Counted from the stretch's first letter, positions 9,287 through 18,370 are shown. The stretch: 64,000 nt of DNA from Haladaptatus halobius (GCF_020618475.1 NZ_CP085336.1:1345664-1409663); one strand, 5' to 3'. Made by a program: numbers and translations. The notes: generated by a model from the sequence alone, not told the origin.

Positions 9287-10672
9287 ATGCCAGAGAGCAA
9301 CGACCATCCAAATCATCCTGGTGTCGATCAGTCAGATCGCGTACTACCGAGAAACCTGCGTCAGACTGGTGACCCCGGCATTGAGATGCTGGTCTCCACG
9401 CGCGTTCGCAAATCTCCTTTCTTCGATAAGTCCTTCAACGAAGAAGGTGCCTGGCGGTGTACGGTGTACAACCGAATCTACCACCCTCGCGGTCTTGTCG
9501 AGCCGGAAGACGGCGGCGCGATGGCCGAATATGAGGCGCTGACCGAGAAGGTAACGTTGTGGGACGTCGCCGTCGAACGTCAGATTCGTGTGAAGGGACC
9601 GGACGCGGAAGCGCTCACCAACTACGTCATCACTCGGGATGCGACCGAAATCGAGCCGATGCGCGGGAAGTACGTCATCCTCTGTAACGAGAATGGTGGT
9701 ATCTTGAACGATCCGGTGTTACTACGCATTTCGGAGGACGAGTTCTGGTTCTCTCTCTCCGACTCCACACTCATGCAGTGGTTGCAGGGTGTCAACGTCG
9801 GTAAGGACTTCGACGTTGAGATCGACGAAATCGACGTTGCACCGATGCAGATACAGGGTCCGCTATCCGAAGATGTGCTGATCGACGTTGTCGGTGAGGA
9901 GGTCAGCGAAATCCCGTACTATGGCCTTATGGAGGCTGAGATTAATGGTTGTCCGGTGCTGGTGAGCCAGACCGGTTTCTCGGGCGAGAAGGGGTTCGAG
10001 ATTTACGTGAAAGACGCGATGGAAAACGCCGAGCGCGTCTGGGATCCAGTCATGGAATCGGTCAAAAACCATGGCGGAATGCAGATCGCACCCGGGCATC
10101 ATCGTCGCATTGCGGCGGGCATCCTCTCGTGGGGGCAGGACATGGATCACGAGACCTCCCCGTTCCAAGTCAACTTGGGATATCAGGTGCCGGACGGCAA
10201 GGAGGCTGACTACATCGGCAAAGAGGAACTCGAACGGCAGAAAGAGCTGGTAGAGGGCGGCGAGTTCCCGTTCAACCACAAGCTAGTGGGCCTGAAGATG
10301 GCCGGCGAACCAATTCGGGACTACGCTCCCGACTTCTGGCTCATCTCCGATCCCGAGTCGGGTGAGGAGTGCGGCTACATGACGTCACCGTGGTGGAATC
10401 CCGACCTGGAGACGAATATCGGACTCGGCTTCGTACCGGCGGACAAACTCCGGTCGGAGACCAGCGTGCCGCTCAACGACGAAATTTACGAGGAAGATCT
10501 CGATATCGAGTTCGAGGTGCACCTACCGGACGAGTACGCTGAAGAGGAGGACGAGCCAGTGTACGCTACTGTGGCAAGAGTTCCGTTCAAGGAGTCAGTC
10601 AATCCGAGCGCGCGCGAACAGGCCAAGCTAAACGCAAAGAAGGAAGCGGAAGCTGAAAGCAGCGACGACTGA
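9287..10672 (+). CDS. DmdA/GcvT-family tetrahydrofolate-dependent demethylase
   Basis: A 461-residue aminomethyltransferase-fold protein that should move a methyl group from a small substrate to THF, giving 5-methyl-THF. Motifs closely resemble bacterial DMSP demethylase DmdA rather than glycine-cleavage GcvT: LWDVAVERQIRVKGPDA, NENGGILNDPVLLRI, WFSLSDSTLMQWLQG, APMQIQGP, SQTGFSGEKGFEIYV and AAGILSWGQDMDHETSPF. The tail is acidic and about 90 residues longer than the Pelagibacter enzyme. Substrate may be DMSP, a betaine or another methylated amine/sulfonium; sequence alone does not decide. The nearby MetF-like and GlyA enzymes would consume its product, and the BCCT carrier could import its substrate. 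The start at MPESNDHPNHPG follows a TATA box. Confidence 0.82.
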   Translation: MPESNDHPNHPGVDQSDRVLPRNLRQTGDPGIEMLVSTRVRKSPFFDKSFNEEGAWRCTVYNRIYHPRGLVEPEDGGAMAEYEALTEKVTLWDVAVERQIRVKGPDAEALTNYVITRDATEIEPMRGKYVILCNENGGILNDPVLLRISEDEFWFSLSDSTLMQWLQGVNVGKDFDVEIDEIDVAPMQIQGPLSEDVLIDVVGEEVSEIPYYGLMEAEINGCPVLVSQTGFSGEKGFEIYVKDAMENAERVWDPVMESVKNHGGMQIAPGHHRRIAAGILSWGQDMDHETSPFQVNLGYQVPDGKEADYIGKEELERQKELVEGGEFPFNHKLVGLKMAGEPIRDYAPDFWLISDPESGEECGYMTSPWWNPDLETNIGLGFVPADKLRSETSVPLNDEIYEEDLDIEFEVHLPDEYAEEEDEPVYATVARVPFKESVNPSAREQAKLNAKKEAEAESSDD

Positions 10673-10791
10673 TCGACCGTAGTCGCCCGGGCCAAACAAC
10701 TGCAATAGATTTTTTACTTCGCATGGGTAGATAGGCAGTATATTCTGCAGATTTATCTTCAGCTTCTTGCTGATCCAAGTGTCGGACATTG

Positions 10792-10872
10792 ACCTCCTCC
10801 ACGCCCTAAAGGATGTGGTAGCTCACACAATAACAGCGCGAAAGCCCACGACTGAAGTCGTGGGGAACTGAC
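10792..10872. repeat. IS200/IS605-type terminal hairpin remnant
   Basis: After a GACCTCCTCC motif like the one near 8996, the sequence ends with the perfect hairpin CCCACGACT (10845-10853) / AGTCGTGGG (10856-10864) with a GA loop, preceded by GCGCGAAAG. This matches the end structure of haloarchaeal IS200/IS605 elements. No tnpA or tnpB remains. It lies between the demethylase gene and glyA, which converge here. Confidence 0.5.
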
Positions 10873-10898
10873 AACAGAACTAATCCCGGACGGACCCG

Positions 10899-12146
10899 TC
10901 AGTTGTAGAGTGGGTACTCGTCCGTGAGTTCGTTGACGCGGGCGCTGACGTCGGCCATGACGGCTTCGTACTCGGGGGCGTCGATGACGTCGTAGATGAG
11001 GTCAGCGACCTCGCGGCAGGCTTCCTCATCGAAGCCGCGGGTCGTGAGCGCTGGCGTGCCGATACGGATACCTGAGGGATTGAAAGGAGATCGTGTCTCG
11101 CCCGGAACTGTATTTGCGTTCAAAACGATGCCAGCGCCCTCCAGTGTCGTTTCGACCTCTTTCCCCGTAGTGTCAGGATGGGACGGCCTAAGATCCACCA
11201 AGACGAGGTGGGTGTCCGTGCCACCCGAGACGAGGTCAAGGCCGTGCTCCTGTAGACGGTCACCGAGTGCCTTCGCATTAGCGACGGTCTGCTCGGCGTA
11301 CTCGTCAAACGAGGGGTCGAGAGCTTCGCCGAACCCGACCGCTTTCCCTGCGATGTTGTGCATCGCTGGTCCGCCCTGCGCACCAGGGAACACCGCGCTA
11401 TCGACGTCGGCAATGTATTCTTCGCCACACATGATAATACCGCCGCGACCGGCGCGAATGGTCTTGTGCGTCGAACCGGTAACGAAGTCCGCCACACCGA
11501 CGGGCGACTCGTGAACGCTCGCGGCGACCAGTCCGGTGATGTGTGCGATGTCAGCGATGTGATAGGCATCGACAGCATCTGCGGTCGCCTGAATGCGCTC
11601 GAAGTTGACCTCTCGGGGATACGCTGAATACCCGGAGACGATGATATCCGGTTCAAATTTCTCGGCCGTCTCGTGCAGACCCTCGTAGTCAACGTATCCC
11701 GTCTCAGGATCAATCTCGTATTGCTCAACATCGTAGACCTGACCGGCGAAGTTAGCAGGGTGGCCGTGTGAGAGGTGACCACCGTGGGTCAGGTCCAGGG
11801 AGAGGATCTTATCACCAGGTTCCAGCATCGCCAGATACACTCCCATGTTCGCCTGCGAGCCCGAGTGCGGCTGGACGTTGACGTGGTCTGCGCCCCACAG
11901 TTCTTTGGCTCGGTCGATGGCCAATTGTTCGATCTCGTCAGCATATTCACAACCGCCGTAGTATCGCTCCCCCGGATACCCTTCGGCGTAGTTGTTGGTG
12001 AGTTCTGAGCTCTGGGCCTCCATGACCGATTCTGAGACGTGGTTTTCGCTCGCGATCATCGCCAGCGTATCGTCCTGACGAACGCGTTCGGCCTTGAGGA
12101 ACTCAGCGACGGTTGGATCAGTCTCGCGGAGGGTGTCGTACTTCAT
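10899..12146 (-). CDS. glyA: Serine hydroxymethyltransferase
   Basis: PLP enzyme interconverting serine + THF and glycine + 5,10-methylene-THF. The 415-residue protein shows IASENHVSESVMEAQSS, the PHSGSQANMGVY motif, LTHGGHLSHG and the PLP-lysine segment TGSTHKTIRAGRGG near residue 225, followed by NTVPGETRSPFNPSGIRIGT. The start is taken at the ATG giving MKYDTLRETDPTV, which matches haloarchaeal relatives; an ATG three codons upstream (12155) is possible. Convergent with the DmdA-like gene and co-directional with metF 176 nt upstream. It can assimilate methylene-THF made from demethylation, or feed serine carbon into the same pool. Confidence 0.96.
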   Translation of the reverse strand: MKYDTLRETDPTVAEFLKAERVRQDDTLAMIASENHVSESVMEAQSSELTNNYAEGYPGERYYGGCEYADEIEQLAIDRAKELWGADHVNVQPHSGSQANMGVYLAMLEPGDKILSLDLTHGGHLSHGHPANFAGQVYDVEQYEIDPETGYVDYEGLHETAEKFEPDIIVSGYSAYPREVNFERIQATADAVDAYHIADIAHITGLVAASVHESPVGVADFVTGSTHKTIRAGRGGIIMCGEEYIADVDSAVFPGAQGGPAMHNIAGKAVGFGEALDPSFDEYAEQTVANAKALGDRLQEHGLDLVSGGTDTHLVLVDLRPSHPDTTGKEVETTLEGAGIVLNANTVPGETRSPFNPSGIRIGTPALTTRGFDEEACREVADLIYDVIDAPEYEAVMADVSARVNELTDEYPLYN

Positions 12147-12322
12147 GAGTAGCATACCGATCCGGACATAGAATAATTTTATCTTCGACAGAAGATGATA
12201 GATTGTCGACTATCTGTGTTTGAGGCTACCATAGTATGACAGGTCTATCACTGTTCGTGAATACAGTCGATAGAATAGCAGCACGTAACTAGCGCTCGAT
12301 AACTTCGTGTACCCGTCCGAGG

Positions 12323-13183
12323 CTACTTTTGGATTCGATCGCGACGCCACGATTCGGTGTCCGCCGTTTGGTTAAATGTGTAGATGTGGATACCACGGAT
12401 TTTGTACGTCGTATCGTCAATGTACGGTGCAAGACCGTCGACGAGTTCGTTTGGCTTGTATTTTCCGCGCGAGCTAACAAGTTGGCGCACGAATCCAAGA
12501 ATTCCCGTAGTTTTTCTAAGAAATTTAATCGAGTCGCCGACGCCGACTTTCTGAGAAATGTCCATCAGTCGCTGATACTTCATCACGCCCGGGATGCCAA
12601 TTTCGACGGGGAGATCAACGCCTCGGTCACGGATATTTTCGATCCACTCAAGAACGGTCGCCGAGTCGTAGCAGAGTTGGGTGACGATATAGGTTGCGTA
12701 TGGCTCTTTTTTGGCCATCGAATCCGTTAGTGTCTTTTCGTCAAGGAAGGAATGTCCTTCCGGATAACCAGTGATACCGACCTTGTCGAATAAATACTCC
12801 GTACCATCGAGTGACGAAAGCAAGTCGTAGGCTGACTCAAACTCCCCGGCTGGCTCCTCACGGTCGCCACCTGGAACGAAGATTTCTGAAACGCCGGCGA
12901 CGGTCAGCCGGTGCGCAATCTCTTCGAGATGCTCACGGTCGGTGACGTAGCGTGCAGCGATGTGGGGTACGACCTCATACCCCTGTTCAGCCGCTTGTTC
13001 AGCGCGTTCGACCGTCCGTTCGATGCCAAGTTGCGGTGATGTGGTGATGGCAATGGTCGCGTCGTCGGGCAAGTACGTTATCTCGTCATCGAAACTGTCA
13101 AACGGCATCAATTCATACCGTGCGCCAGTGAGGAGTTTGTCGACACCCTTTTGTTCCGTATTGGAACGCAATCCTAAGGACAT
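12323..13183 (-). CDS. metF: Methylenetetrahydrofolate reductase-like protein
   Basis: A 286-residue TIM-barrel flavoprotein of the MTHFR family, interconverting 5-methyl-THF and 5,10-methylene-THF. Visible family features are the early IAITTSPQ strand, EVVPHIAARYVTDREHLEE, FVPGGDREEPAGEFESAYDLL (the family GGD region), VGITGYPEGHS, ATYIVTQLCYD and EIGIPGVMKYQRLM. It has only the catalytic barrel, as in bacterial MetF, with no C-terminal SAM domain. Near a DmdA-like methyltransferase its most useful direction is oxidation of 5-methyl-THF. The PEGHSF and QLCYD segments support the fold; the electron partner is unknown. The start MSLGLRSNTEQKG is the only good one. Confidence 0.85.
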   Translation of the reverse strand: MSLGLRSNTEQKGVDKLLTGARYELMPFDSFDDEITYLPDDATIAITTSPQLGIERTVERAEQAAEQGYEVVPHIAARYVTDREHLEEIAHRLTVAGVSEIFVPGGDREEPAGEFESAYDLLSSLDGTEYLFDKVGITGYPEGHSFLDEKTLTDSMAKKEPYATYIVTQLCYDSATVLEWIENIRDRGVDLPVEIGIPGVMKYQRLMDISQKVGVGDSIKFLRKTTGILGFVRQLVSSRGKYKPNELVDGLAPYIDDTTYKIRGIHIYTFNQTADTESWRRDRIQK

Positions 13184-13498
13184 CTCTTACGCAAATATGA
13201 TGCTTATGGAGGTACTTTTGTCTATGGGTGGCCCTGAAAACCCATATAAGTGGATAGCAGAAGTCCTGCCAGCGGTCCAATCGCTGCGAATCCAATTTTA
13301 AGGTTTCACCGACCCGCGAAGGTAATTTGTGGCTATTTTTGAGTTGTTAGGATGATAATCTCTCACCGAGGCCATCTCTATTTCTGCAAAATTGAACTGT
13401 AACTCCCCATACAATTGGAAGAACGTGATCACTCGAGCGATAACTATATTGCGAACCTCAGTCACTTTTGAACCAGATTTATAGATACGACAGACAGC

Positions 13499-14288
13499 TT
13501 GCCGACCCAAGCCGACACCGTCATCGTCGGTGCCGGCATCGTCGGCTGCAACATCGCGTATCGGCTGACAGAGCTTGGTAGAGAGGACGTTGTCGTCGGC
13601 CAAGGACCAATGCCGACGACCGGTGGATCCTCGTCTCACGCACCCGGCATCATGTTCCAAACCGCCGATTCAAAGATCCTTACCAAATTCGCGAATTACA
13701 GCCGGAAGCTGTACTCCACACTCGAGGGTCAAGACGGCGAGCAGGCCTACAACGAGGTCGGGGGCATCGAGGTGGCGTGGAGCGAAGAACGGATGGACTT
13801 CCTTCAACGCCGCGTCGAGTGGGGGAAAGCCTAGAGTGTAGTGGATCCGCAGTTACTCTCACCTGCGGAGGTGTCCGAACACCTCCCGCTGGTGAACGAG
13901 GACGAGATCCTTGGGGGCTACTACTCGCCGACCGACGACTGCGTCGATGGCATCGCAGCTCTTCAGTGGTACATCGAGAACACTCAGGCGGACTTCTTGG
14001 GGTGGCACCAAGGTGACGGATGGAGAGATACAAGCAGTCGTCACTGACCGGGGCCGTATTGAATGCGACCGCTGTGTCATCGCGACGAATAACTGGGGGT
14101 ACCAGACCGGACAGATGGCCGGGGTCGATCTCCCGATCGCGCCTGTCGAACATCAGTACGTTGTCACCGAACCGATGGACGAGCTGGCCGATGCCGGAAC
14201 TTCCAGCGGTGCGGAACACGCGAGTTCGATAATCAACGCCGTCGAAGGAGCCGGTTATTCGGTCGAGAATATAACGAAGATGATTTAA
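13499..14288 (+). pseudogene. Broken FAD-dependent dimethylglycine/sarcosine dehydrogenase-like gene
   Basis: Three frames together read as the FAD domain of a DMGDH/SarDH-type oxidoreductase. Frame one (TTG at 13499 to the stop near 13834) holds the Rossmann motif VIVGAGIVGCNIAYRL and GPMPTTGGSSSHAPG, typical of this family. The next part (13841-14047) gives SPAEVSEHLPLVNEDEILGG. A further shift near 14010 leads into VIATNNWGYQTGQMAGVDLP and APVEHQYVVTEPMDEL up to the stop at 14288. About 260 codons remain of a family usually 800 or more residues long, and the C-terminal GcvT-like half is missing. This was probably an N-demethylating enzyme of the same C1 pathway, now inactive. Confidence 0.85.
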
Positions 14289-14393
14289 TCATCGTTCACC
14301 GTCCGAGGGGAGTGTTCGATTCTTCGACGCTTGCGACAACCGGAGAGACGGAAAATTTATTTGATGACAGATACCAGAGGATACACGATCCGA

Positions 14394-14471
14394 TTGATTC
14401 TGTACGACACCATCTTGATTCCCTACAACGGGAGCAAAGAAGCAAAGGAAGGAGCCAACCACGTTCTCTGA
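14394..14471 (+). pseudogene. UspA-like universal stress protein N-terminal stub
   Basis: A 25-codon reading frame (TTG start) gives DTILIPYNGSKEAKEGANHV followed by a stop. This matches the first strand and helix of haloarchaeal UspA proteins (pattern DxILIPxDGS). The rest of the domain is absent, so this is a decayed fragment. It lies between the broken flavoprotein and the BCCT gene, the usual place for a Usp domain or protein near transporters. Confidence 0.5.
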
Positions 14472-14510
14472 AATAAATCACGATCATCGCGCTCAGGAAG
14501 CAAAGCCCGG

Positions 14511-14660
14511 CTACCTGGGAGTTCCCGGACGACTCGTCAGCAGTGCGATGCCGAACAGAAGGATAACGAGACCGGCGGTGGCCGTCGCGAGCAAATTTAT
14601 CATATTGGTGATAACCCGGTCAGGAAAAATACTGCCGCCAGGTTTTTCCCTATACCAGCC
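14511..14660 (-). pseudogene. C-terminal fragment of an unidentified membrane protein
   Basis: Minus-strand open frame of about 49 codons ending at a TAG (14511-14513) and bounded upstream by a TGA. It reads GGSIFPDRVITN and then one clear transmembrane helix, TATAGLVILLFGIALL, with a short basic tail TSRPGTPR. No start codon suits a full gene; an internal ATG would leave only about 30 residues. I do not recognise the family. It looks like the end of a larger integral membrane protein. Confidence 0.3.
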
Positions 14661-15195
14661 TCAGAAACGCTGTTCGGATTCCAACGATATCGATGGTCGT
14701 GACTATCTCCAGTCTTGATGATCGATTTGTCGCTCCCAGCATCAGTTCGGAACGAATTAATAACTACTGCGAATATCGGTATGAGGCGACAAACACGAGG
14801 TGTAAATCATCTTATAATATATGGTTTGACCGACCAATGATGCATGTCCTACTCTCGAACCGGTGACGGCTGTTACGCATAAGCCGACGGAGGTGGTTTA
14901 TTTCCATGATTAAATGGTGAATAGCTGTCGACATTCGGGTTGTGCCGAAGTTTTATTACTTTTCGATAAAATTACGGGGTTGAGGTTGGGTAACACACCG
15001 CAGTCCGATACGGCACGGACTAATAGATAGTGGGGCAGTGTCCCACCCTCATAATACGAACGCCAAGACAGAAGCGAACGAGTGTAATCCGCATCATTAC
15101 GTTACGAGATATAAAAAGTGATAAACACATGAAACGAAAGGTAAGGAATACAACGTCGAACAAAAAACAGCGACTCCGCGTAATGGAGGCAACGT
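14661..15195. other. Intergenic region upstream of the BCCT gene
   Basis: AT-rich, about 535 nt. It contains a TATA-like AGATATAAAAAG at 15109-15119 that could serve the transporter with a leader of roughly 57 nt. Nothing else supportable was seen. The length is large for a haloarchaeal promoter region and it follows three pseudogene fragments, so part of it is probably decayed coding DNA. Confidence 0.4.
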
Positions 15196-16944
15196 ATGGC
15201 AGAAAGTGAGGAAACCACGGGGGAGATGTCGGATGGTTTGCAGGTAGAGCTGTTCCACCCCGACTCTGACCGGGAGCCCGGCGATAGAAACATTCAGAAG
15301 TTCGGGTTCGACATCCATCCGGTCATATTTCCGGTTGCGCTCGGGTTGATCGGGTTGTTCATCGCAGCAACCCTTCTTCTCGGATCTGAGGCGGCAGCAG
15401 TTTACTCGTCGGTTCGTAGCTTTTTCGAGGGGAACTTCGGATGGTTCTTCCTCCTGGCAGTAAACATCTTCATGGTGACGATTCTGTACTTCGCACTCGG
15501 GAAATTTGGGTCGATCCGAATCGGCGGCGTCGAAGCCGAGAAGGAGTTCAGTGACTTTTCGTGGATGGCCATGCTGTTCAGCGCCGGGATGGGAATCGGC
15601 CTCATGTTCTTCAGCGTCTCCGAACCGCTGTACTACTTCGGGAATGTCCCGGGATTCTTCGGTTACCAGGCCCAGACCGGTGAAGCAGCGTCGGCCGCGA
15701 TAGCACAGACGTTCTTCCATTGGGGATTCCACCCGTGGGCTATCTACGGATTGGTCGGCCTTGGCCTCGCCTTCTTCTCGTTCAACCGCGGCCTACCGCT
15801 GACGTTCCGGTCGATCTTCTGGCCTTTGCTCGGCGAGCGGATTTATGGGTGGCCAGGCCACGTCATCGACCTAGTGACGGTGTTCGCAACCCTATTTGGG
15901 CTCTCGACCTCGCTCGGTCTCGGGGTTGCTCAGATTAATACTGGACTCTCGTACGTTGGTGGTAACATCCTCGGTATCGCGAACATCCCGACGGGAACAG
16001 TTCCACAAATAATCCTCATCGTCGGGGTCACGGCCATCGCGACGGCCTCGGTTGCAGCAGGGCTTGAGTCCGGTATCAAACGCCTGAGCACGGTGAACCT
16101 CTATCTAATGTTCACTCTGCTGGCGTTTATGATTCTCGTCGGTCCTACTGTGTACATTTTCGGCACGTGGGTGCAAGGTCTGGGCACCTATTTCGGAAAC
16201 TTCCTATCGCTTTCTTTCTTCACCGGCACGCAAGGAGGAGGCGGTGCTACCGTTTCTGGCTGGACAGTGTTCTACTGGGCATGGTGGATCGCGTGGTCGC
16301 CGTTCGTTGGGATGTTCATCGCCCGTATCTCGAAAGGCCGAACGATCCGGGAGTTCGTCATCGGCGTGCTATTCCTCCCGTCGCTATTTTCCACTCTCTG
16401 GCTATCGACGTTCGGTGGCAGCGCACTATTCAACTCTCTAAATGGTAACGGTCAAGCCCTCAGCGTCTACAACGAGGTCGGTCAAACCGTCGCGATGTTT
16501 GCTCTCCTGGAACAGTTCCCGTTGGGCGCCATCTCTGGTGGTCTCGCCACATTACTTGTTGTTACATTCTTTGTCACATCGTCTGACTCGGGGTCACTGG
16601 TTGTCGACCACCTGACCTCCGGCGGTAAGCACGATGTACCCAGGACACAGCGTATCTTCTGGGCGGTCACCGAAGGCGTCGTCGCGGCGCTCCTGCTATG
16701 GGGTGGCGGTCTCGATGCACTACAGACTGCGGCGATCGCGACCGGCTTCCCATTAGCGCTCGTCCTCGTCGTGATGTGCTACACGGTCTACAAGGGACTC
16801 AGTAACGAGTACGAAATCTTGACGTCAGAGCAATTCGTTGAACGCATCCAGGACCGACCTGGGGAGGATGATGTTGACGTCGTCACCAGTGGTGGTCCAA
16901 TAGCAGACGGCAAGGGAGGTGCTGACGCTGAAAGCATCGACTGA
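15196..16944 (+). CDS. BCCT-family betaine/carnitine/choline-type transporter
   Basis: A 582-residue, 12-helix secondary transporter. Family features include FSAGMGIGLMFFSVSEPLYYF (the glycine-rich BCCT signature, helix 3 region), HWGFHPWAIYGLVGL and the tryptophan-rich substrate segment FYWAWWIAWSPFVGMFIARIS. The hydrophilic N-terminus and short acidic C-terminus are typical haloarchaeal. BCCT carriers move quaternary ammonium compounds and, in some bacteria (DddT), DMSP. Location next to THF-dependent demethylation genes suggests uptake of a methylated osmolyte as carbon or methyl source, or simply osmoprotection. The start at MAESEETTGEMS is the first in frame. It converges with an HTH-10 regulator. 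Confidence 0.94.
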   Translation: MAESEETTGEMSDGLQVELFHPDSDREPGDRNIQKFGFDIHPVIFPVALGLIGLFIAATLLLGSEAAAVYSSVRSFFEGNFGWFFLLAVNIFMVTILYFALGKFGSIRIGGVEAEKEFSDFSWMAMLFSAGMGIGLMFFSVSEPLYYFGNVPGFFGYQAQTGEAASAAIAQTFFHWGFHPWAIYGLVGLGLAFFSFNRGLPLTFRSIFWPLLGERIYGWPGHVIDLVTVFATLFGLSTSLGLGVAQINTGLSYVGGNILGIANIPTGTVPQIILIVGVTAIATASVAAGLESGIKRLSTVNLYLMFTLLAFMILVGPTVYIFGTWVQGLGTYFGNFLSLSFFTGTQGGGGATVSGWTVFYWAWWIAWSPFVGMFIARISKGRTIREFVIGVLFLPSLFSTLWLSTFGGSALFNSLNGNGQALSVYNEVGQTVAMFALLEQFPLGAISGGLATLLVVTFFVTSSDSGSLVVDHLTSGGKHDVPRTQRIFWAVTEGVVAALLLWGGGLDALQTAAIATGFPLALVLVVMCYTVYKGLSNEYEILTSEQFVERIQDRPGEDDVDVVTSGGPIADGKGGADAESID

Positions 16945-17080
16945 GTTTTCTTTCGACAACGGTTTCATTTTCCACAAGTTCTCATTGGAAACTGTTTCCG
17001 ACTTAGCTACATTTTGGTCTAGTATGTAACAAGTCTCACAATTCATAGAGAAATATACTGATTGACAATTTTCACATCGA

Positions 17081-17740
17081 TTATTTCTCATCGTTGTCTT
17101 CCGCGATCGTCGCTGCGATGAGGTTTCGCATTCCCCGGCGCAGTCGGCCACTCATCGCTGTCGTTGACAGCTCAAGCTCATCGGCAATCTCGCTCAGTGA
17201 ACCGTTGCGTGGTTCCGAAAAGTATCCCTTTTCGTATGCAATTTTTAGCGAGGCCTTTTGTTCGTCGGTTAGCCCGTAGGTCATCTCCGTTCCTCCGTTA
17301 TCATTTCTATATATTTCGAGGATGTCGAGCGTGATGTCGTTCTCATTTGAGAACTTCCAGATTGTATTGAGGGCCTCTCTGTCGGGTAAGAGCAGTCGGA
17401 CGAGCCAGCCCTCTCCCTTCGTCTCAGTGTGCATTAAGAATCCATTTACATCGGTTACTACAGCGCTAATGAGTTTCGTCTCGTGTGTATGTTCGATATA
17501 GTAAATCCCTCTTCCGTCGGTCCAATCTACGAGATCATATCTCTTTACTGTTAAATCATCGTCGATCACATTCTCTAATTCTGCACGATCATGATATTTG
17601 ATAAGAAACGGGAAGACAGTTGTGCCTGGATTTGTGTTCACTTGAGTGACAACGTTGATTTCGATATCATCGAGTTTTCGCAACGTAGGAGCGAGAGCCA
17701 GTCGTTCGTGCTGGATGTAAGATTTAACTATTATTGACAT
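17081..17740 (-). CDS. HTH-10 (bacterio-opsin activator-type) transcriptional regulator
   Basis: A 219-residue haloarchaeal regulator. The C-terminal third carries the HTH-10 domain (YGLTDEQKASLKIAYEKGYF, then SLSEIADELELSTTAMSGRLRRG). The N-terminal part is the usual ligand-sensing half (IIVKSYIQHERLALAPTL). The start is placed at MSIIVKSYIQ (17740); eight extra codons upstream to 17764 are possible but atypical. It is convergent with the BCCT gene, so it may control that carrier or the aldehyde oxidoreductase beyond it. This is context only. Confidence 0.9.
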   Translation of the reverse strand: MSIIVKSYIQHERLALAPTLRKLDDIEINVVTQVNTNPGTTVFPFLIKYHDRAELENVIDDDLTVKRYDLVDWTDGRGIYYIEHTHETKLISAVVTDVNGFLMHTETKGEGWLVRLLLPDREALNTIWKFSNENDITLDILEIYRNDNGGTEMTYGLTDEQKASLKIAYEKGYFSEPRNGSLSEIADELELSTTAMSGRLRRGMRNLIAATIAEDNDEK

Positions 17741-18004
17741 AATTGTGTTATAAATGGTCCACAACTGTTCACCGCCGCGTTCAGATTTGGTCGCATCATC
17801 GTTGTAATTCGACCGGGCATATTGTCCTTCTCGAAGGTATACTACCGAGGCACAATAACATTAACAGTTGTTGTGGAATTCCTTTCAGAGAAAGTAAAAG
17901 ATAAGGCGAACCGTTTTCTTAATCTGTTTTCCTTTTATTTTTGCTGTAGTTAATTATCCGTTTGTTTATATATTGAATATTTTATATTTAAATCTTATAA
18001 TACC
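17741..18004. other. AT-rich intergenic region
   Basis: About 260 nt upstream of the HTH-10 regulator, strongly AT-rich near 17930-18000 (runs of TTTATATT and TTTAAAT). It probably includes the regulator promoter. No gene seen. Confidence 0.4.
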
Positions 18005-18250
18005 GTGTCAAGTTCCGGCGCCGAGAACGTGACGTCGCCGGAACAAGGTGATAGCGATAGCTCGCTAACGGTACATGAGGTCAAGCGGGAACTGAATATC
18101 GAACGAGATGAGGCGCGAGAATAACTAAAGCGGCTAAACTTATTAGACCTCGTCCTCACACGAGTGTGGAAACAGGATAACCGCAGAATATCCAGAACCG
18201 AAATCGCCGATCGGATCCGTCAGAGCGTCATGAACAATTCGCAGATGTGA
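18005..18250 (+). pseudogene. Small 82-codon frame interrupted by one stop
   Basis: A GTG at 18005 opens a frame of 82 codons that ends with TGA at 18250 and is interrupted only once, by TAA at codon 40 (18122-18124). It reads SLTVHEVKRELNIERDEARE before the stop and LKRLNLLDLVLTRVW, then RRISRTEIADRIRQSV after it. The composition is acidic, then basic and helix-rich, like a small DNA-binding protein. I do not recognise it. Single-stop interruption suggests a recent pseudogene or a fragment. Confidence 0.35.
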
Positions 18251-18370
18251 GTTGGAGGTTTAACATCCTTCCCCGGCCATTAAAGCCATGGGTTTTTGCC
18301 TCACTACCACTATAATCACCGTCACATTGATACTTAACAGCAGTCGTCAGTACTGATGTCTTCTACACCG

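Noticed and set aside
15129..15209. 27-codon upstream frame (MKRKVRNTTSNK...) overlapping the BCCT start
   Set aside because: The only TATA candidate (15109-15119) is too close for a leaderless transcript that would include its ATG, so a leader peptide is not supported.
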